Part shown: piece after piece, positions 1 to 9,606 of the stretch
How positions within the stretch are numbered: the first letter of the stretch is position 1
Layout: every line of letters begins with the position of its first letter
Source of the DNA: Providencia rettgeri
Lineage (GTDB): Bacteria; Pseudomonadota; Gammaproteobacteria; Enterobacterales; Enterobacteriaceae
Length of the DNA: 64,000 nucleotides
NCBI RefSeq assembly: GCF_013255915.1
Contig: NZ_CP053896.1
Span: forward strand, 1,488,001 to 1,552,000
Direction of reading: 5' to 3'
Position numbers and translations under genes: made by a program
The notes under the pieces: model-generated
The model's database searches: none
Told to the model about the DNA's origin: nothing
Seen by the model: the letters and a program-made list of their open reading frames with translations, nothing else

Positions 1-2
1 AT

Positions 3-389
3 GGCTATGGTGCGTTTCGGACAGCACTCAGCCCTGATGAGGTCATACTTCAAACAGAAAGCCGTGCTATCACAAGATGGAAAGTGATTGTCACATTATT
101 TGCCGTCACTTGGCTGAATCCTCATGTTTATTTAGACACTTTCGTTGTATTGGGTAGTGTGGGAGGCCAATTAGAAAGCCAGCTGAGACCTTGGTTTACG
201 GTTGGAGCATTAACGGCTTCTTTTGTGTGGTTTTTTGCGTTAGCGATACTTGCTGCTTGGTTTTCACCTGTGTTAAATAAACCGCGTTCACAGCGCATTA
301 TTAACATTTTTGTGGGGAGTGTGATGTGGTTTATTGCATTTCAACTTGCAATACAAGGGCTTAAGGGACTCGGTTTGATTTCTCAATAA
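3..389 (+). CDS. argO: Arginine exporter ArgO, 3' part (5' end outside window)
   Basis: C-terminal part of a LysE-family inner-membrane exporter of L-arginine. The open frame runs from the window edge, and the in-frame GTG at 84 is only an internal codon. The fragment contains the family-typical [20 protein letters not shown] stretch and three hydrophobic segments. It lies upstream of yggE with argP nearby, the standard enterobacterial arrangement, and ArgP is the known activator of argO. About 128 residues are visible, so roughly the first third to 40% of the gene is missing. The promoter and ArgP operator lie outside the window. Confidence 0.93.
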   Translation, partial: GYGAFRTALSPDEVILQTESRAITRWKVIVTLFAVTWLNPHVYLDTFVVLGSVGGQLESQLRPWFTVGALTASFVWFFALAILAAWFSPVLNKPRSQRIINIFVGSVMWFIAFQLAIQGLKGLGLISQ

Positions 390-481
390 CAATATATCTT
401 CAACAGACAAGCAATAACGTTTAATTTCTCATTATTCTGACTGTACTTTTTGTTTCATGTGTTACTGTTAAATTGAGCTCA

Positions 482-512
482 GGGATAGTTTATTACCAAT
501 TATCCCTTTTTT
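482..512 (+). terminator. Probable terminator of argO
   Basis: Inverted repeat GGGATA / TATCCC (482-487 and 501-506) with a 13-nt AT-rich loop, followed by six T residues. It lies between the argO stop and the yggE ribosome binding site. The stem is short, so it is probably a modest terminator. Confidence 0.5.
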
Positions 513-541
513 AGCGATAAATAATTGCCTTGGGAGGTTCT

Positions 542-1276
542 GTGAAATTAAAATCTTTAGTTTTAGCTGCGATGGTAGCAGGTGCTGCGGTTCCTACCAT
601 GTCATTGGCTGACCCGTTACCTAATGGTCCACACATTACGACTTCGGGTAATGCAATAGTGAAAGCGGCACCTGATATGGCGACGCTGAATATTCAGGTG
701 GAAGTGACTGCTAAAGATGCGGCGGCTGCGAAAGCTGGGGTCGATAAGCGAGTAGCGGAGTATTTTGAGTTTCTTAAGAAAAACGGTATTGAAAAAGAAG
801 ATATTAATGCAGCAAATGTGCGAACTCAGCCTAAATATGATTACAGTAGTGTGAAACAAAAATCAACCATCGAAGGCTACACGGCAACACGTTCTGTTGA
901 AGTGAAAGTGAAGAAACTAGACCAACTTAATGTCTTGTTAGATGGTGCTTTAGCCGCAGGTCTCAATGAAATCAACTCAGTACAGTTTGGTGTGGCTAAT
1001 CCGCAACAGTATCGTGATGAAGCACGGTCTCAAGCGATTAAAAATGCGACAGAACAAGCTAATCTCTTAGCGAAAGGCTTTAATGTTCAGTTAGGCCCAG
1101 TGTATAGCATTAACTATAATGCGCCAGCTGCGGTGCCATATCCAATGGCAACAAGAAATTATGGTGGGGCGATGAAAGCCTCTGTTGCTCAAGACCTCAA
1201 GATTGATGAGACTTATGAACAACAGAGTATTGATTTTAATGACCAAGTTGATGTGGTATTTGAATTAAAACGCTAG
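542..1276 (+). CDS. yggE: SIMPL-domain protein YggE (oxidative stress defence)
   Basis: Exported SIMPL-domain (DUF541) protein of 244 residues. The E. coli orthologue is a periplasmic protein linked to lower intracellular reactive oxygen; its biochemistry is unknown. A Sec signal peptide is visible ([15 protein letters not shown], then an AxA-like site near residue 25), followed by the SIMPL fold with the typical [17 protein letters not shown] opening. I chose GTG at 542 because GGGAGG lies 4 bases upstream; an upstream in-frame TTG at 530 overlaps that ribosome site. It converges on argP, and the two stop codons overlap inside one CTAG. Confidence 0.92.
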   Translation: MKLKSLVLAAMVAGAAVPTMSLADPLPNGPHITTSGNAIVKAAPDMATLNIQVEVTAKDAAAAKAGVDKRVAEYFEFLKKNGIEKEDINAANVRTQPKYDYSSVKQKSTIEGYTATRSVEVKVKKLDQLNVLLDGALAAGLNEINSVQFGVANPQQYRDEARSQAIKNATEQANLLAKGFNVQLGPVYSINYNAPAAVPYPMATRNYGGAMKASVAQDLKIDETYEQQSIDFNDQVDVVFELKR

Positions 1277-2184
1277 TCTTTTGCGGGTTCATCTTCTTGT
1301 TTTAACATCTGGCGCCCAGTTTTTAATAGGGCGTCAGTCACTTTTTTCATTGTACGGCTTTCAGGTGCGAAGCGGTGCCAATAAAGCATGCGTCGCTGAC
1401 ATAGCCCTGGCGTTAAATCAACCAACTCACCATTCGCTAATTCACTTGCTATCTGCAAATGTGGGATCATACAGCAGGTAGAACCTTGTTTCGCTAACTG
1501 TACAAAGGCCTCTGAGGAGTTCACGATATGGCATGGAACACTGCCGGGCGACAACCCAAAGTTTTGTTGCACAAACGCTTGGTGCATATCGTCTAAATGG
1601 TCGAAAGCAACCGCAGGCGCTTTTAATAACGAAGAGCGAGTCACCCCATCGGGGAAATATTTCGCTGCAAAGCCAGGTGACGCGACAAAAATATAGTCTA
1701 GTGCGCCAAGTTTATCGACCAAGCAACCCGGTAAGGCTTGGGGTTGAATACTGATAGCGCCTACCACTTCACCACGTCTTAAACGTTCTTGAGTTCGAGT
1801 TTCATCTTCTACCTGAATATTTAGCCGAATAGGGCTGTTGCCTAATACAGGGTTTAGGGCTGGAAGAAACCAAGTTGCCAAGCTGTCGGCGTTGACGGCA
1901 AGTGAGAGCAATAAAGGGGTGGAGCCACTATTTTCATCACCTAACCATTGTTCTTCTAACAATTCGACTTGATGAAGCAATGCTAGCAGTTTTTGCCCTT
2001 GTTCAGTTGGGTGTGGCGGAACGGTACGCACAAGTAGTGGCTGCCCAAATAGGTTTTCTAACTGCTTTATACGTTGTGACACAGCAGATTGCGTGATGCA
2101 GAGCTTTTGAGCTGCGCGCTCAAAGCCGCGTTCACGGATAACGGCATCCAGTGCTTGTAATGCGCGATAGTCAGGGCGCTTCAT
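1273..2184 (-). CDS. argP: LysR-family transcriptional regulator ArgP (IciA)
   Basis: LysR-type regulator of 303 residues that senses lysine and arginine. In E. coli it activates argO, lysine-related genes and gdhA, and was formerly called IciA for binding oriC in vitro. The N-terminal winged helix-turn-helix ([20 protein letters not shown]) is intact and is followed by the periplasmic-binding-protein-like effector domain, with near E. coli identity throughout. Start is ATG at 2184, preceded by GGAGA; the in-frame TTG one codon upstream is less likely. It is transcribed away from rpiA across a 203-bp divergent region, and its 3' end overlaps the yggE stop by four bases. Confidence 0.96.
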   Translation of the reverse strand: MKRPDYRALQALDAVIRERGFERAAQKLCITQSAVSQRIKQLENLFGQPLLVRTVPPHPTEQGQKLLALLHQVELLEEQWLGDENSGSTPLLLSLAVNADSLATWFLPALNPVLGNSPIRLNIQVEDETRTQERLRRGEVVGAISIQPQALPGCLVDKLGALDYIFVASPGFAAKYFPDGVTRSSLLKAPAVAFDHLDDMHQAFVQQNFGLSPGSVPCHIVNSSEAFVQLAKQGSTCCMIPHLQIASELANGELVDLTPGLCQRRMLYWHRFAPESRTMKKVTDALLKTGRQMLKQEDEPAKD

Positions 2185-2387
2185 CAAAAAGATCTCCTTG
2201 TTGTTATTCTACCAAGCACTATGCCATATTTTTACAAATAACACTTAAAAATATTATTGTTGTGGCCTAAATCCCAAGAACCGTGACACAAATACAGCGA
2301 ACAAAGCTGCAACTTATTGGGTGTCCGGTATATACTAGTTATTAATAACCTTAATCACGACTCAATTAAATCTTAAAAGGCATGAGC

Positions 2388-3050
2388 ATGACTCAGGACG
2401 AATTAAAAAAAGCGGTAGGTTGGGCAGCACTTGATTACGTAAAACCGGGCACTATTGTTGGTGTTGGAACGGGCTCGACGGCTTCACACTTCATTGATGC
2501 ATTAGCAACAATGAAAGGTCAAATAGAAGGTGCGGTATCAAGTTCAGAAGCATCAACTCAAAAATTAAAATCATTGGGTATTACGGTATTTGATTGCAAT
2601 GAAGTGGATTCCTTAGATGTTTATGTTGATGGTGCTGATGAAGTTGACCATCACCTGAATATGATCAAAGGCGGTGGTGCGGCTTTAACACGTGAAAAAA
2701 TTGTTTCTGCAATTGCAAAAACCTTTGTTTGTATCGTTGACGAATCTAAGTTAGTTGATGTGTTAGGTAAATTCCCTCTGCCTGTTGAAGTGATCCCAAT
2801 GGCGCGTAGCTATGTGGCACGTGAATTGGTTAAACTGGGTGGCACGCCAGAGTACCGTCAAAATGTGATTACAGATAACGGTAATGTGATTTTAGATGTC
2901 CATAATTTAAATATTATTGACCCAGTGGCATTAGAAAATACCATTAATGGGATTGCAGGTGTTGTGACCGTTGGGTTATTCGCGAATCGTGGTGCAGACG
3001 TCGTCTTGATGGGAACTGCAAACGAAGGCGTTAAAACCATCAAGTTATAA
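2388..3050 (+). CDS. rpiA: Ribose-5-phosphate isomerase A
   Basis: Interconverts ribose 5-phosphate and ribulose 5-phosphate in the non-oxidative pentose phosphate pathway (cytosol). The 220-residue product has the substrate motif [12 protein letters not shown], the VDGADEVD loop carrying catalytic Asp residues, and the [11 protein letters not shown] lysine/glutamate motif, all as in E. coli RpiA. Two in-frame ATGs occur: 2382 lies only one base after AAAAGG, while 2388 lies seven bases after it and matches the E. coli start ([14 protein letters not shown]), so I use 2388. It has its own strong downstream terminator, so it appears monocistronic. Confidence 0.97.
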   Translation: MTQDELKKAVGWAALDYVKPGTIVGVGTGSTASHFIDALATMKGQIEGAVSSSEASTQKLKSLGITVFDCNEVDSLDVYVDGADEVDHHLNMIKGGGAALTREKIVSAIAKTFVCIVDESKLVDVLGKFPLPVEVIPMARSYVARELVKLGGTPEYRQNVITDNGNVILDVHNLNIIDPVALENTINGIAGVVTVGLFANRGADVVLMGTANEGVKTIKL

Positions 3051-3078
3051 TCTATATCGTATTCAATTTTTTAATAAG

Positions 3079-3107
3079 CCAGTGGAGTTATACCCACTGG
3101 TTTTTTT
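3079..3107 (+). terminator. Rho-independent terminator of rpiA
   Basis: Perfect 7-bp stem CCAGTGG / CCACTGG (3079-3085 and 3094-3100) with an 8-nt loop, followed directly by seven T residues. Confidence 0.9.
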
Positions 3108-3494
3108 GTCTTACTGGTATTTTGTCATTAGTTTATGATTTGATAGAAGCTAAATTAATTAACCAGTTTTATTAATATCACCAATTTGAAATTTATTTTA
3201 TTTTTTTTAATATCTAGCTATTTTGGTGATATATCTCACACAAATAGGCATTGTGCAGGAAAAATCCTTATTTTGTGTTATCACCCCTGATTTTCTACCA
3301 TTTAACTTCTTTTTCTTCGCGCTTTTTAGCATCCATTAAGCAAACGGTTGTATTGCTACTGCGCTATTTTTTGCTATGTTGGTATACGCTTCATAGCTCA
3401 AGGTAGATGGATGTCATCTCTCTTGAGCTATGTTAGGCAAACACATATGTTCATCTGTTATAAATCTTAAGTACGTTCACGATAGGGTAGGGAA
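3108..3494. other. Intergenic region rpiA-serA (serA promoter region)
   Basis: 387 bp of AT-rich non-coding DNA. No convincing ORF or repeat is visible. It should hold the serA promoter(s); in E. coli serA is controlled by Lrp, for which the runs of A/T here would be compatible, but I cannot point to a specific operator. A partial dyad around AGCTCAAG/CTTGAGCT (about 3397-3428) is a possible leader hairpin. Confidence 0.4.
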
Positions 3495-4745
3495 ATGGTT
3501 AAGGTATCTTTGCAAAAAGACAAAATTAAATTTTTACTGCTAGAAGGTGTGCACCAAAGTGCGGTTGATAACTTAAAAGCTGCGGGCTACACCAATATTG
3601 AATATCACAAAAGTGCGTTATCCGACGAAGAATTAAAAGAAGCGATTAAAGATGCACGTTTTGTAGGTATCCGTTCCCGTACTCATCTTACTGAAGAAAT
3701 TTTTGCAGCAGCAGAAAAACTTGTTGCAGTGGGTTGCTTTTGTATCGGCACCAACCAAGTTGATTTAGATGCTGCGGCAAAACGTGGTATCCCTGTATTT
3801 AACGCACCATTTTCGAATACACGTTCCGTTGCAGAAATGGTATTAGGCCAATTATTACTTTTACTGCGTCGTATTCCTGAAGCGAATATGCAAGCCCACC
3901 GTGGTATTTGGGAAAAACAAGCGAAAGGCTGTTTTGAAGCACGCGGTAAGCGTCTTGGTATTGTTGGATATGGCCACATTGGTACTCAGTTAGGGATCTT
4001 AGCTGAGGGTATCGGTATGAATGTTTTCTTCTATGATATTGAAAACAAACTACCATTAGGTAATGCAACTCAAGTTCGTTCTTTAACTGAACTTCTGAAT
4101 ATGAGCGATGTGGTTAGCTTACATGTCCCTGAGACCCCAAGTACGAAGAATATGTTTGCTAAAGAACAATTCGACCGTATGAAGCCTGGTTCTATTTTCA
4201 TTAACGCATCACGTGGAACAGTTGTGGATATTCCTTCACTGGCAGCCGCGTTGGAAAGCAAGCATTTATCAGGTGCTGCGGTGGACGTATTCCCAAGTGA
4301 GCCAGCTGCAAATAATGACCCTAATGACCCATTTATCTCTGAATTAATTAAGTTCGATAATGTGATTTTAACGCCGCACATTGGGGGCTCTACAGAAGAA
4401 GCTCAAGAAAATATTGGGTTAGAAGTGGCTAGTAAGTTGGCGAAATACTCAGATAATGGTTCAACACTATCTGCGGTTAACTTCCCTGAAGTTTCCCTGC
4501 CTGTCCATACTGAAGATACCAACCGTTTCTTGCATATTCATGAAAACCGTCCAGGTATTTTGAACAGCATCAACCAAGTATTTACTGAAAATAACATTAA
4601 CGTTGTTGGCCAGTATTTACGTACATCAGGCAACGTAGGTTATGTGGTTATTGATGTATTAATGCAAACGCCAAACCAAACAGATGAAGCACTCCAGAAA
4701 TTAAAAGATTTGCCTGGAACCATTCGTGCGCGTTTACTGTTCTAA
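3495..4745 (+). CDS. serA: D-3-phosphoglycerate dehydrogenase
   Basis: First enzyme of serine biosynthesis: oxidises 3-phosphoglycerate to 3-phosphohydroxypyruvate with NAD. The 416-residue protein (E. coli 410) has the substrate-binding N-domain (GIRSRTHLT), the Rossmann motif GIVGYGHIGTQ, the catalytic Arg (NASRGTVVD), Glu and the His of TPHIGGST, and a C-terminal ACT domain (HIHENRPGILNSIN) that binds serine for feedback inhibition. Small insertions relative to E. coli lie near SLPVHTEDTNRF and NDPNDPF. ATG at 3495 is preceded by a purine-rich AGGG. The gene is monocistronic and convergent with fau. Confidence 0.97.
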   Translation: MVKVSLQKDKIKFLLLEGVHQSAVDNLKAAGYTNIEYHKSALSDEELKEAIKDARFVGIRSRTHLTEEIFAAAEKLVAVGCFCIGTNQVDLDAAAKRGIPVFNAPFSNTRSVAEMVLGQLLLLLRRIPEANMQAHRGIWEKQAKGCFEARGKRLGIVGYGHIGTQLGILAEGIGMNVFFYDIENKLPLGNATQVRSLTELLNMSDVVSLHVPETPSTKNMFAKEQFDRMKPGSIFINASRGTVVDIPSLAAALESKHLSGAAVDVFPSEPAANNDPNDPFISELIKFDNVILTPHIGGSTEEAQENIGLEVASKLAKYSDNGSTLSAVNFPEVSLPVHTEDTNRFLHIHENRPGILNSINQVFTENNINVVGQYLRTSGNVGYVVIDVLMQTPNQTDEALQKLKDLPGTIRARLLF

Positions 4746-4770
4746 GTTACGCTAAAAATTGTGTGAAATG

Positions 4771-4806
4771 ATGGCGCGGGTATTTATGACCAGCGCCATA
4801 CTTTTT
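4771..4806 (+). terminator. Terminator between serA and fau
   Basis: Stem ATGGCGC (4771-4777) / GCGCCAT (4793-4799) followed by ACTTTTT. It ends serA transcription and physically overlaps the last codons of the convergent fau gene. Confidence 0.7.
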
Positions 4807-5377
4807 GCGGCGTAATAATTTCGGGTAAAGGAACATCCCAGTGTGCGATGGGGAGTTTTTCTACTTGCTGGCAATTATGGGCAAGGCCAATTGGATAAAA
4901 ACCGGTTTTTTGCCAATTTGCTAGAGTCCTATCATAGAACCCACCTCCCATACCTAACCGTTGCCCTTGAGTATCAAATGCCACTAATGGGATAAGCATG
5001 ATATCCAGTTTCTCAAGTGGTAGCACATCTCTAACATCAAGCGGTGGTTCATCAATATTAAATCGGTTTTTAACGAGTTGGCTATCGGGGCGATAGTGAA
5101 GAAATAATAAATGGTGACGACTAAAAGGATGTAAAACAGGGAGATAGACTTGTTTGCCTTCAGCCCAGAGCGCCTGAATAAGCGGTTTAGTATCAATTTC
5201 GCCATCAAAAGAAAGAAACAAAGCAATCGTGTTGGCTTGTGCTATTTTCGGGTGGTTTAATGCATTATGCATGAGTTGTTCCGCAGCGTCATATTGCTGC
5301 TGAGCGCTTAATTGACGACGTGCTTGGCGGATTGTTTGACGTACCTGCTGGCGTTGGGTCGAGAGGGAGTCTTGCAT
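4784..5377 (-). CDS. fau: 5-formyltetrahydrofolate cyclo-ligase
   Basis: ATP-dependent conversion of 5-formyl-THF to 5,10-methenyl-THF (YgfA, EC 6.3.3.2), salvaging the inhibitory folate formed as a side product of glycine and serine metabolism. The 197-residue protein shows the family's conserved LGMGGGFYDRTL loop near its C-terminus and the LFLSFDGEIDT segment. It lies directly downstream of the 6S RNA gene on the same strand, as in E. coli, where ssrS and ygfA are co-transcribed. Start is ATG at 5377 with a weak AGG upstream. Confidence 0.95.
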   Translation of the reverse strand: MQDSLSTQRQQVRQTIRQARRQLSAQQQYDAAEQLMHNALNHPKIAQANTIALFLSFDGEIDTKPLIQALWAEGKQVYLPVLHPFSRHHLLFLHYRPDSQLVKNRFNIDEPPLDVRDVLPLEKLDIMLIPLVAFDTQGQRLGMGGGFYDRTLANWQKTGFYPIGLAHNCQQVEKLPIAHWDVPLPEIITPQKVWRWS

Positions 5378-5497
5378 GTGATAACCTGTTATATATGCGA
5401 TAAAAAACAGTTAACCAAGAAAGTAAATTACTTAAAGTATATCGCAAGATGAAAGGTTATGTAGAAAACAAATGAAAAATAAGCAGGAACTTAATTG

Positions 5498-5679
5498 AGG
5501 GTCTCCAAGATGCCGTTGTAGGCTGTAACCCTTGAACCCTTGGTTCAAGGTGAACGCAGTTTAGCAACCTTTAGGCTTCCTGAGCGAATCAGGCATGCTC
5601 ACCAGCGCCATAACCACATTCTATTTAGTTGAAATATCGGCTCAGGGGACTCGCCCACTCACGCGCATCTCAGAGAAAT
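5498..5679 (-). ncRNA. ssrS: 6S RNA
   Basis: About 182 nt, against 183 in E. coli. 6S RNA mimics an open promoter and sequesters sigma-70 RNA polymerase in stationary phase. On the minus strand the 5' part carries ATTTCTCTGAGATG and CCCCTGAGCCGATATTTC, the middle carries GGTGAGCATGC, and the 3' part carries CACCTTGAACCAAGGGTTC and GGGTTACAGCC. All match the E. coli molecule closely; the terminal arms pair to form the closing stem. It sits between zapA and fau on the same strand, the conserved synteny. Ends are set by comparison with E. coli and may be off by a few bases. Confidence 0.95.
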
Positions 5680-5791
5680 TTGGTTTGAGAACTTATCGTT
5701 ACTCAGTGATTTCATTGTACGAAACTAGATTTAAAATGCAACCTTAATTTTGTATATTTTTTTTCTACTAGTGTCTGATTAATAAGCAGAT

Positions 5792-6121
5792 TTACTCTAA
5801 GGGCAATACCTGCCTCTCAGTAATTTTCACCTGATCGTGCAACGCTTGTTCGATTGTGTGCTGCAACATTTTTATTTTCTCTTCCATATTATAAGCATAA
5901 TCACGTGTTTTTGTCTTTTCTTGTGCTAATTCGTGACAGACGTTCAATGCTACGATAAAAATAAGTTGTTCCATATTGGTCACACCGCTTCTATCTTTCA
6001 GATTTTGCAAGCGTTGTTCTAATTCTTTAGCCGACTCAAGAAGGGCTTCTTTTTGTTCTGATGGGCAGTTAACTCGCATTGAACGCCCGAAAATCTGGAT
6101 GTCGACAGGTTGTGCGGACAT
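5792..6121 (-). CDS. zapA: Cell division protein ZapA
   Basis: FtsZ-ring associated protein that bundles and cross-links FtsZ protofilaments at midcell. The 109-residue product equals the E. coli length: an N-terminal beta-hairpin domain ([20 protein letters not shown]) and a C-terminal coiled coil for dimer/tetramer formation. The correct start is ATG at 6121, with GGAGGT just upstream; a 10-codon upstream extension to 6151 is open but lacks support. It is transcribed divergently from ygfB and is followed by ssrS and fau on the same strand. Confidence 0.95.
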   Translation of the reverse strand: MSAQPVDIQIFGRSMRVNCPSEQKEALLESAKELEQRLQNLKDRSGVTNMEQLIFIVALNVCHELAQEKTKTRDYAYNMEEKIKMLQHTIEQALHDQVKITERQVLPLE

Positions 6122-6260
6122 GATACCTCCATACTGAATAATACTCGCCATAAATACATCATATTTGGCGCAATTAATAGATAAGACAAAAGCATACTGG
6201 TCTAGCGGCTATCCTTGATGGTAGCATATCACGAATCATAAGCTAACATGACGAATTCAG

Positions 6261-6845
6261 ATGTCTATACAAAAATCTTTACCAAACTATGAATCACTGG
6301 ACAAACTACTGCAACAGCACTCAATCGCACTTACTGCCGCGGAGATCCATGGTCTAATAACCGGGTTGATCTGTGGTGGGGGACGTGACCAAAGCTGGCA
6401 AACGTTAGTCCATGACCTTGCTAACGATGGTTTAGCTTTTCCACAAACCGTTTCACAGCCACTGCGAGAACTTTTTGATACCACGTTTGAAGCACTTGAT
6501 GATAGCGAGTTTGCATTTACTATGCTATTTCCTGACGAAGACGCTTCCGTTTTTGACCATGCTGATGCGCTAGCTGGCTGGGTAAATCACTTTTTATTAG
6601 GTGTTGGTGTTACACAACCGAAACTGGCTGATAAAAAAGAGATAAGCGAGGTTATCACAGATTTACGCAATATTGGTATGCTTGGTTATGATGAAGACGA
6701 AGACCAAGAAGAACTCGAGCAAGCGTTAGAAGAAGTGGTGGAGTATGTCAGGGTGGCGGTGCAATTATGTTACATTGCATTGATTGAGCCAACTAAAGGC
6801 CAAGGCCCAACCGCAGTAAAAAATGATAAGCCAGTTCTTCATTAG
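6261..6845 (+). CDS. ygfB: UPF0149 family protein YgfB
   Basis: YgfB/YecA-type protein of 194 residues with no enzymatic activity assigned; in Pseudomonas a YgfB homologue represses ampDh3 expression. The UPF0149 signature is clear: [10 protein letters not shown] near the N-terminus, [18 protein letters not shown] in the middle and the acidic [20 protein letters not shown] segment. No zinc-finger SecC tail is present. The ATG at 6261 has a poor Shine-Dalgarno sequence. It heads the ygfB-pepP-ubiH-ubiI gene row, with a 199-bp gap before pepP. Confidence 0.92.
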   Translation: MSIQKSLPNYESLDKLLQQHSIALTAAEIHGLITGLICGGGRDQSWQTLVHDLANDGLAFPQTVSQPLRELFDTTFEALDDSEFAFTMLFPDEDASVFDHADALAGWVNHFLLGVGVTQPKLADKKEISEVITDLRNIGMLGYDEDEDQEELEQALEEVVEYVRVAVQLCYIALIEPTKGQGPTAVKNDKPVLH

Positions 6846-7044
6846 TTTCTTTTAACGTGTAACGTGAGTTTTCAAAGCCACTTAACTTTATCGGACGATA
6901 TTATATTATTGATAAAATTAAGTGCTTGAAAACGGGGTGTATCCAGTTTTAAGTCATTTCGCCAGTGTATGTTGCTATGTGATTGGTTAAACACAAGCAA
7001 TATATTCAGCAATCTAATTATTCTGATAATAAGGCAAAAACGGT

Positions 7045-8367
7045 ATGAATAAACAGGAATTTATTTCTCGTCGCAATGCATTATTGGCTCAAATGCAACC
7101 AGGCAGTGCAGCAATTATTTTCTCAGCGCCTCCTGCGCAGCGTAATGCGGATTGCGAATACCCGTACCGTCAACACAGTGATTTCCTTTATTTGACGGGG
7201 TTTAGCGAACCTGAAGCCGTATTAGTGTTGATTAAGAGCGATGAAAAACATAGCCATTCTGTTCTTTTTAACCGTGTTCGTGATTTAACTGCTGAAATTT
7301 GGTTTGGTCGCCGCCTTGGCCAAGACGCCGCACCTGAAAAGTTAGGTATCGACAAAGCGTTACCTTTCAATGAAATAGAAGAACAACTTTATCAATTACT
7401 GAACGGTCTCGATGTGGTTTATCATGCACAGGGGGAGTTTGCCTATGCCGATAAATTAGTATTTGATGCTTTAGATATTTTACGTAAAGGCAGCCGCCGT
7501 CACTTACGAGCGCCACAAACATTGGTAGATTGGCGGCCGATTGTCCATGAAATGCGCTTATTTAAGTCAGAAGAAGAAATTAATACTCTGCGTATGGCTG
7601 GGCGAATTTCTGCTCTCGCACACGTTAGAGCCATGGAAACTTGCCGACCTAACATGTATGAATACCAACTTTGTGGTGAGTTAGAACACGAATTTACTCG
7701 CCATGGTGCACGTTTCCCTTCGTACAACTCCATTGTGGGTAGTGGTGAAAATGCCTGTATTTTGCATTACACCGAAAATGAAAGCCTAATGAAGGATGGC
7801 GAATTAGTCTTGATTGATGCGGGGGCAGAATTTGAAGGCTATGCAGGGGATATCACGCGTACTTTCCCAGTAAATGGCAAATTTAGCCAAGCGCAACGTG
7901 AAATTTACGATATCGTCCTTAAAGCGTTAAATACCGCGTTAGAGCTATACCGTCCGGGAACCAGTATCCATGAGGTGACTCGTGAAATTGTTCGTATCAA
8001 AACAGAAGGTCTCGTCGCACTTGGAATTTTACAAGGCGATGTGGATCAATTGATCGAAAACAAAGCATATCAGCCATTCTTTATGCATGGTTTAAGTCAT
8101 TGGTTAGGGTTAGATGTACATGATGTAGGTTTTTATGGCACAGACCGCGACCGTACACTTGAGGTGGGGATGGTATTAACTGTTGAGCCTGGTTTATATA
8201 TTGCTCCAGATGCCGATGTGCCACCACAATATCGCGGTATTGGTGTACGTATCGAAGATGATATTGTTATCACCGAAAACGGAAATGAAAACTTAACAGA
8301 TTTAGTCGTGAAAGACCCTGATGAAATTGAAGCTCTAATGGCGGCAGCAACGCACAATTTAGGGTAG
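7045..8367 (+). CDS. pepP: Xaa-Pro aminopeptidase P
   Basis: Dinuclear manganese aminopeptidase that removes the N-terminal residue when proline is second. The 440-residue protein has an N-terminal creatinase-like domain and a C-terminal pita-bread domain. All metal ligands expected from E. coli PepP are present: Asp258, Asp269, His352, Glu381 and Glu404, in LIDAGAEFEGYAGD, HGLSHWLGLDVHD, VLTVEPGLY and GVRIEDDIVI. It is followed after 34 bp by ubiH, the usual pepP-ubiH-ubiI operon. Confidence 0.97.
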   Translation: MNKQEFISRRNALLAQMQPGSAAIIFSAPPAQRNADCEYPYRQHSDFLYLTGFSEPEAVLVLIKSDEKHSHSVLFNRVRDLTAEIWFGRRLGQDAAPEKLGIDKALPFNEIEEQLYQLLNGLDVVYHAQGEFAYADKLVFDALDILRKGSRRHLRAPQTLVDWRPIVHEMRLFKSEEEINTLRMAGRISALAHVRAMETCRPNMYEYQLCGELEHEFTRHGARFPSYNSIVGSGENACILHYTENESLMKDGELVLIDAGAEFEGYAGDITRTFPVNGKFSQAQREIYDIVLKALNTALELYRPGTSIHEVTREIVRIKTEGLVALGILQGDVDQLIENKAYQPFFMHGLSHWLGLDVHDVGFYGTDRDRTLEVGMVLTVEPGLYIAPDADVPPQYRGIGVRIEDDIVITENGNENLTDLVVKDPDEIEALMAAATHNLG

Positions 8368-8401
8368 CTGTCAGTCATCATAGAAAGGTAATAAACAACG
8401 C

Positions 8402-9580
8402 ATGAATGTGATCATCGTGGGGGGCGGTATGGCGGGTGCAACATTAGCACTGGCGATATCATCCCTTAGCCAAGGAAAATTATCGGTTTCATTAATCGAG
8501 GCAGCTTTGCCTGATGGCAAACATCCGGGATTCGACGCACGTGCGATTGCGCTAGCTCACGGTACTTGCCAGTCGTTAGCAAAAATAGGCGTTTGGCCTG
8601 CTTTAGCGGATTGTGTGACCCCCATTAATCATGTTCATGTGTCTGATAGAGGCCATGCTGGTTTTGTGAATATCGCAGCCGATGATTATCATATCGATGC
8701 TCTAGGCAATGTTATTGAACTGCACGAAGCTGGTGCCCGCCTATTTTCATTGTTACGTAAAGCCCCCGGTGTAACCCTTTATTGCCCTGCAAAAGTAGAA
8801 AATGTTTATCGTGAACAAGAGATTGTGACGGTCACCTTGGATAATGGAGATAAGGTGACAGGGGAATTACTGATTGCTGCGGATGGCAGCCATTCCGCGA
8901 TTGGTAAAGCCTGCCATATGCAATGGCAACAGGACGATTATGGGCAAGTGGCTATTATCGCGAATGTGAAAACCGCCATAGACCCACAAGGCCAAGCCTT
9001 TGAACGCTTTACGGAATTTGGCCCATTAGCCTTGTTGCCAATGTCACAAGGCCGTAGTTCATTGGTTTGGTGTCATCAGCAAGAACAAGCTGACACAATC
9101 AGGTCTTGGGATGATGAGACATTCAAGGATAAATTACAGCAAGCATTCGGCTGGCGGCTAGGCGAAATCGTCATGGCCGGTAAGCGTCATTGTTATCCAT
9201 TGGTATTACGTAAGGCGCTTAACCCTGTTAGTCATCGAGTCGTGTTAGTGGGGAACGCTGCTCAGACCCTGCATCCTATTGCGGGGCAAGGCTTTAATTT
9301 AGGTATCCGTGATGTGATGCAACTGGCTCACATTGTGGTAGATGCAAACGCGAAAGGGCAAGACATTGGCCGTTATTCATTACTCAGCCAATACCAGCAA
9401 GCCAGAGCGTTAGATAGAGACAAAACGGTTACGATAACCGACGGTTTGGTTCGTTTATTTGCGAATCGCTGTTTACCGCTTATTGTCGGGCGTAACTTAG
9501 GTTTAATGGCAATGGAAATGTTACCGCCAGCTCGTGATGTTTTGGCTCGCCAAACATTGGGTTGGGTTGCACACCAATAA
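8402..9580 (+). CDS. ubiH: 2-octaprenyl-6-methoxyphenol hydroxylase UbiH
   Basis: FAD-dependent monooxygenase that hydroxylates C1 of the ubiquinone ring precursor during aerobic coenzyme Q synthesis. The 392-residue protein begins with the FAD dinucleotide motif IIVGGGMAGATLA, has the LLIAADGSHSAIG DG motif and the second FAD motif around VVLVGNAAQTLHPIAGQGFN. In that motif the family-typical GDAAH is here GNAAQ, which is also seen in UbiH proteins as opposed to UbiI. The start codon is ATG at 8402, after GGTAATAA. It is co-directional with pepP and ubiI, 26 bp upstream of the latter. Confidence 0.95.
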   Translation: MNVIIVGGGMAGATLALAISSLSQGKLSVSLIEAALPDGKHPGFDARAIALAHGTCQSLAKIGVWPALADCVTPINHVHVSDRGHAGFVNIAADDYHIDALGNVIELHEAGARLFSLLRKAPGVTLYCPAKVENVYREQEIVTVTLDNGDKVTGELLIAADGSHSAIGKACHMQWQQDDYGQVAIIANVKTAIDPQGQAFERFTEFGPLALLPMSQGRSSLVWCHQQEQADTIRSWDDETFKDKLQQAFGWRLGEIVMAGKRHCYPLVLRKALNPVSHRVVLVGNAAQTLHPIAGQGFNLGIRDVMQLAHIVVDANAKGQDIGRYSLLSQYQQARALDRDKTVTITDGLVRLFANRCLPLIVGRNLGLMAMEMLPPARDVLARQTLGWVAHQ

Positions 9581-9606
9581 CCACGAAATAAAGAGGAATA
9601 AAAAAT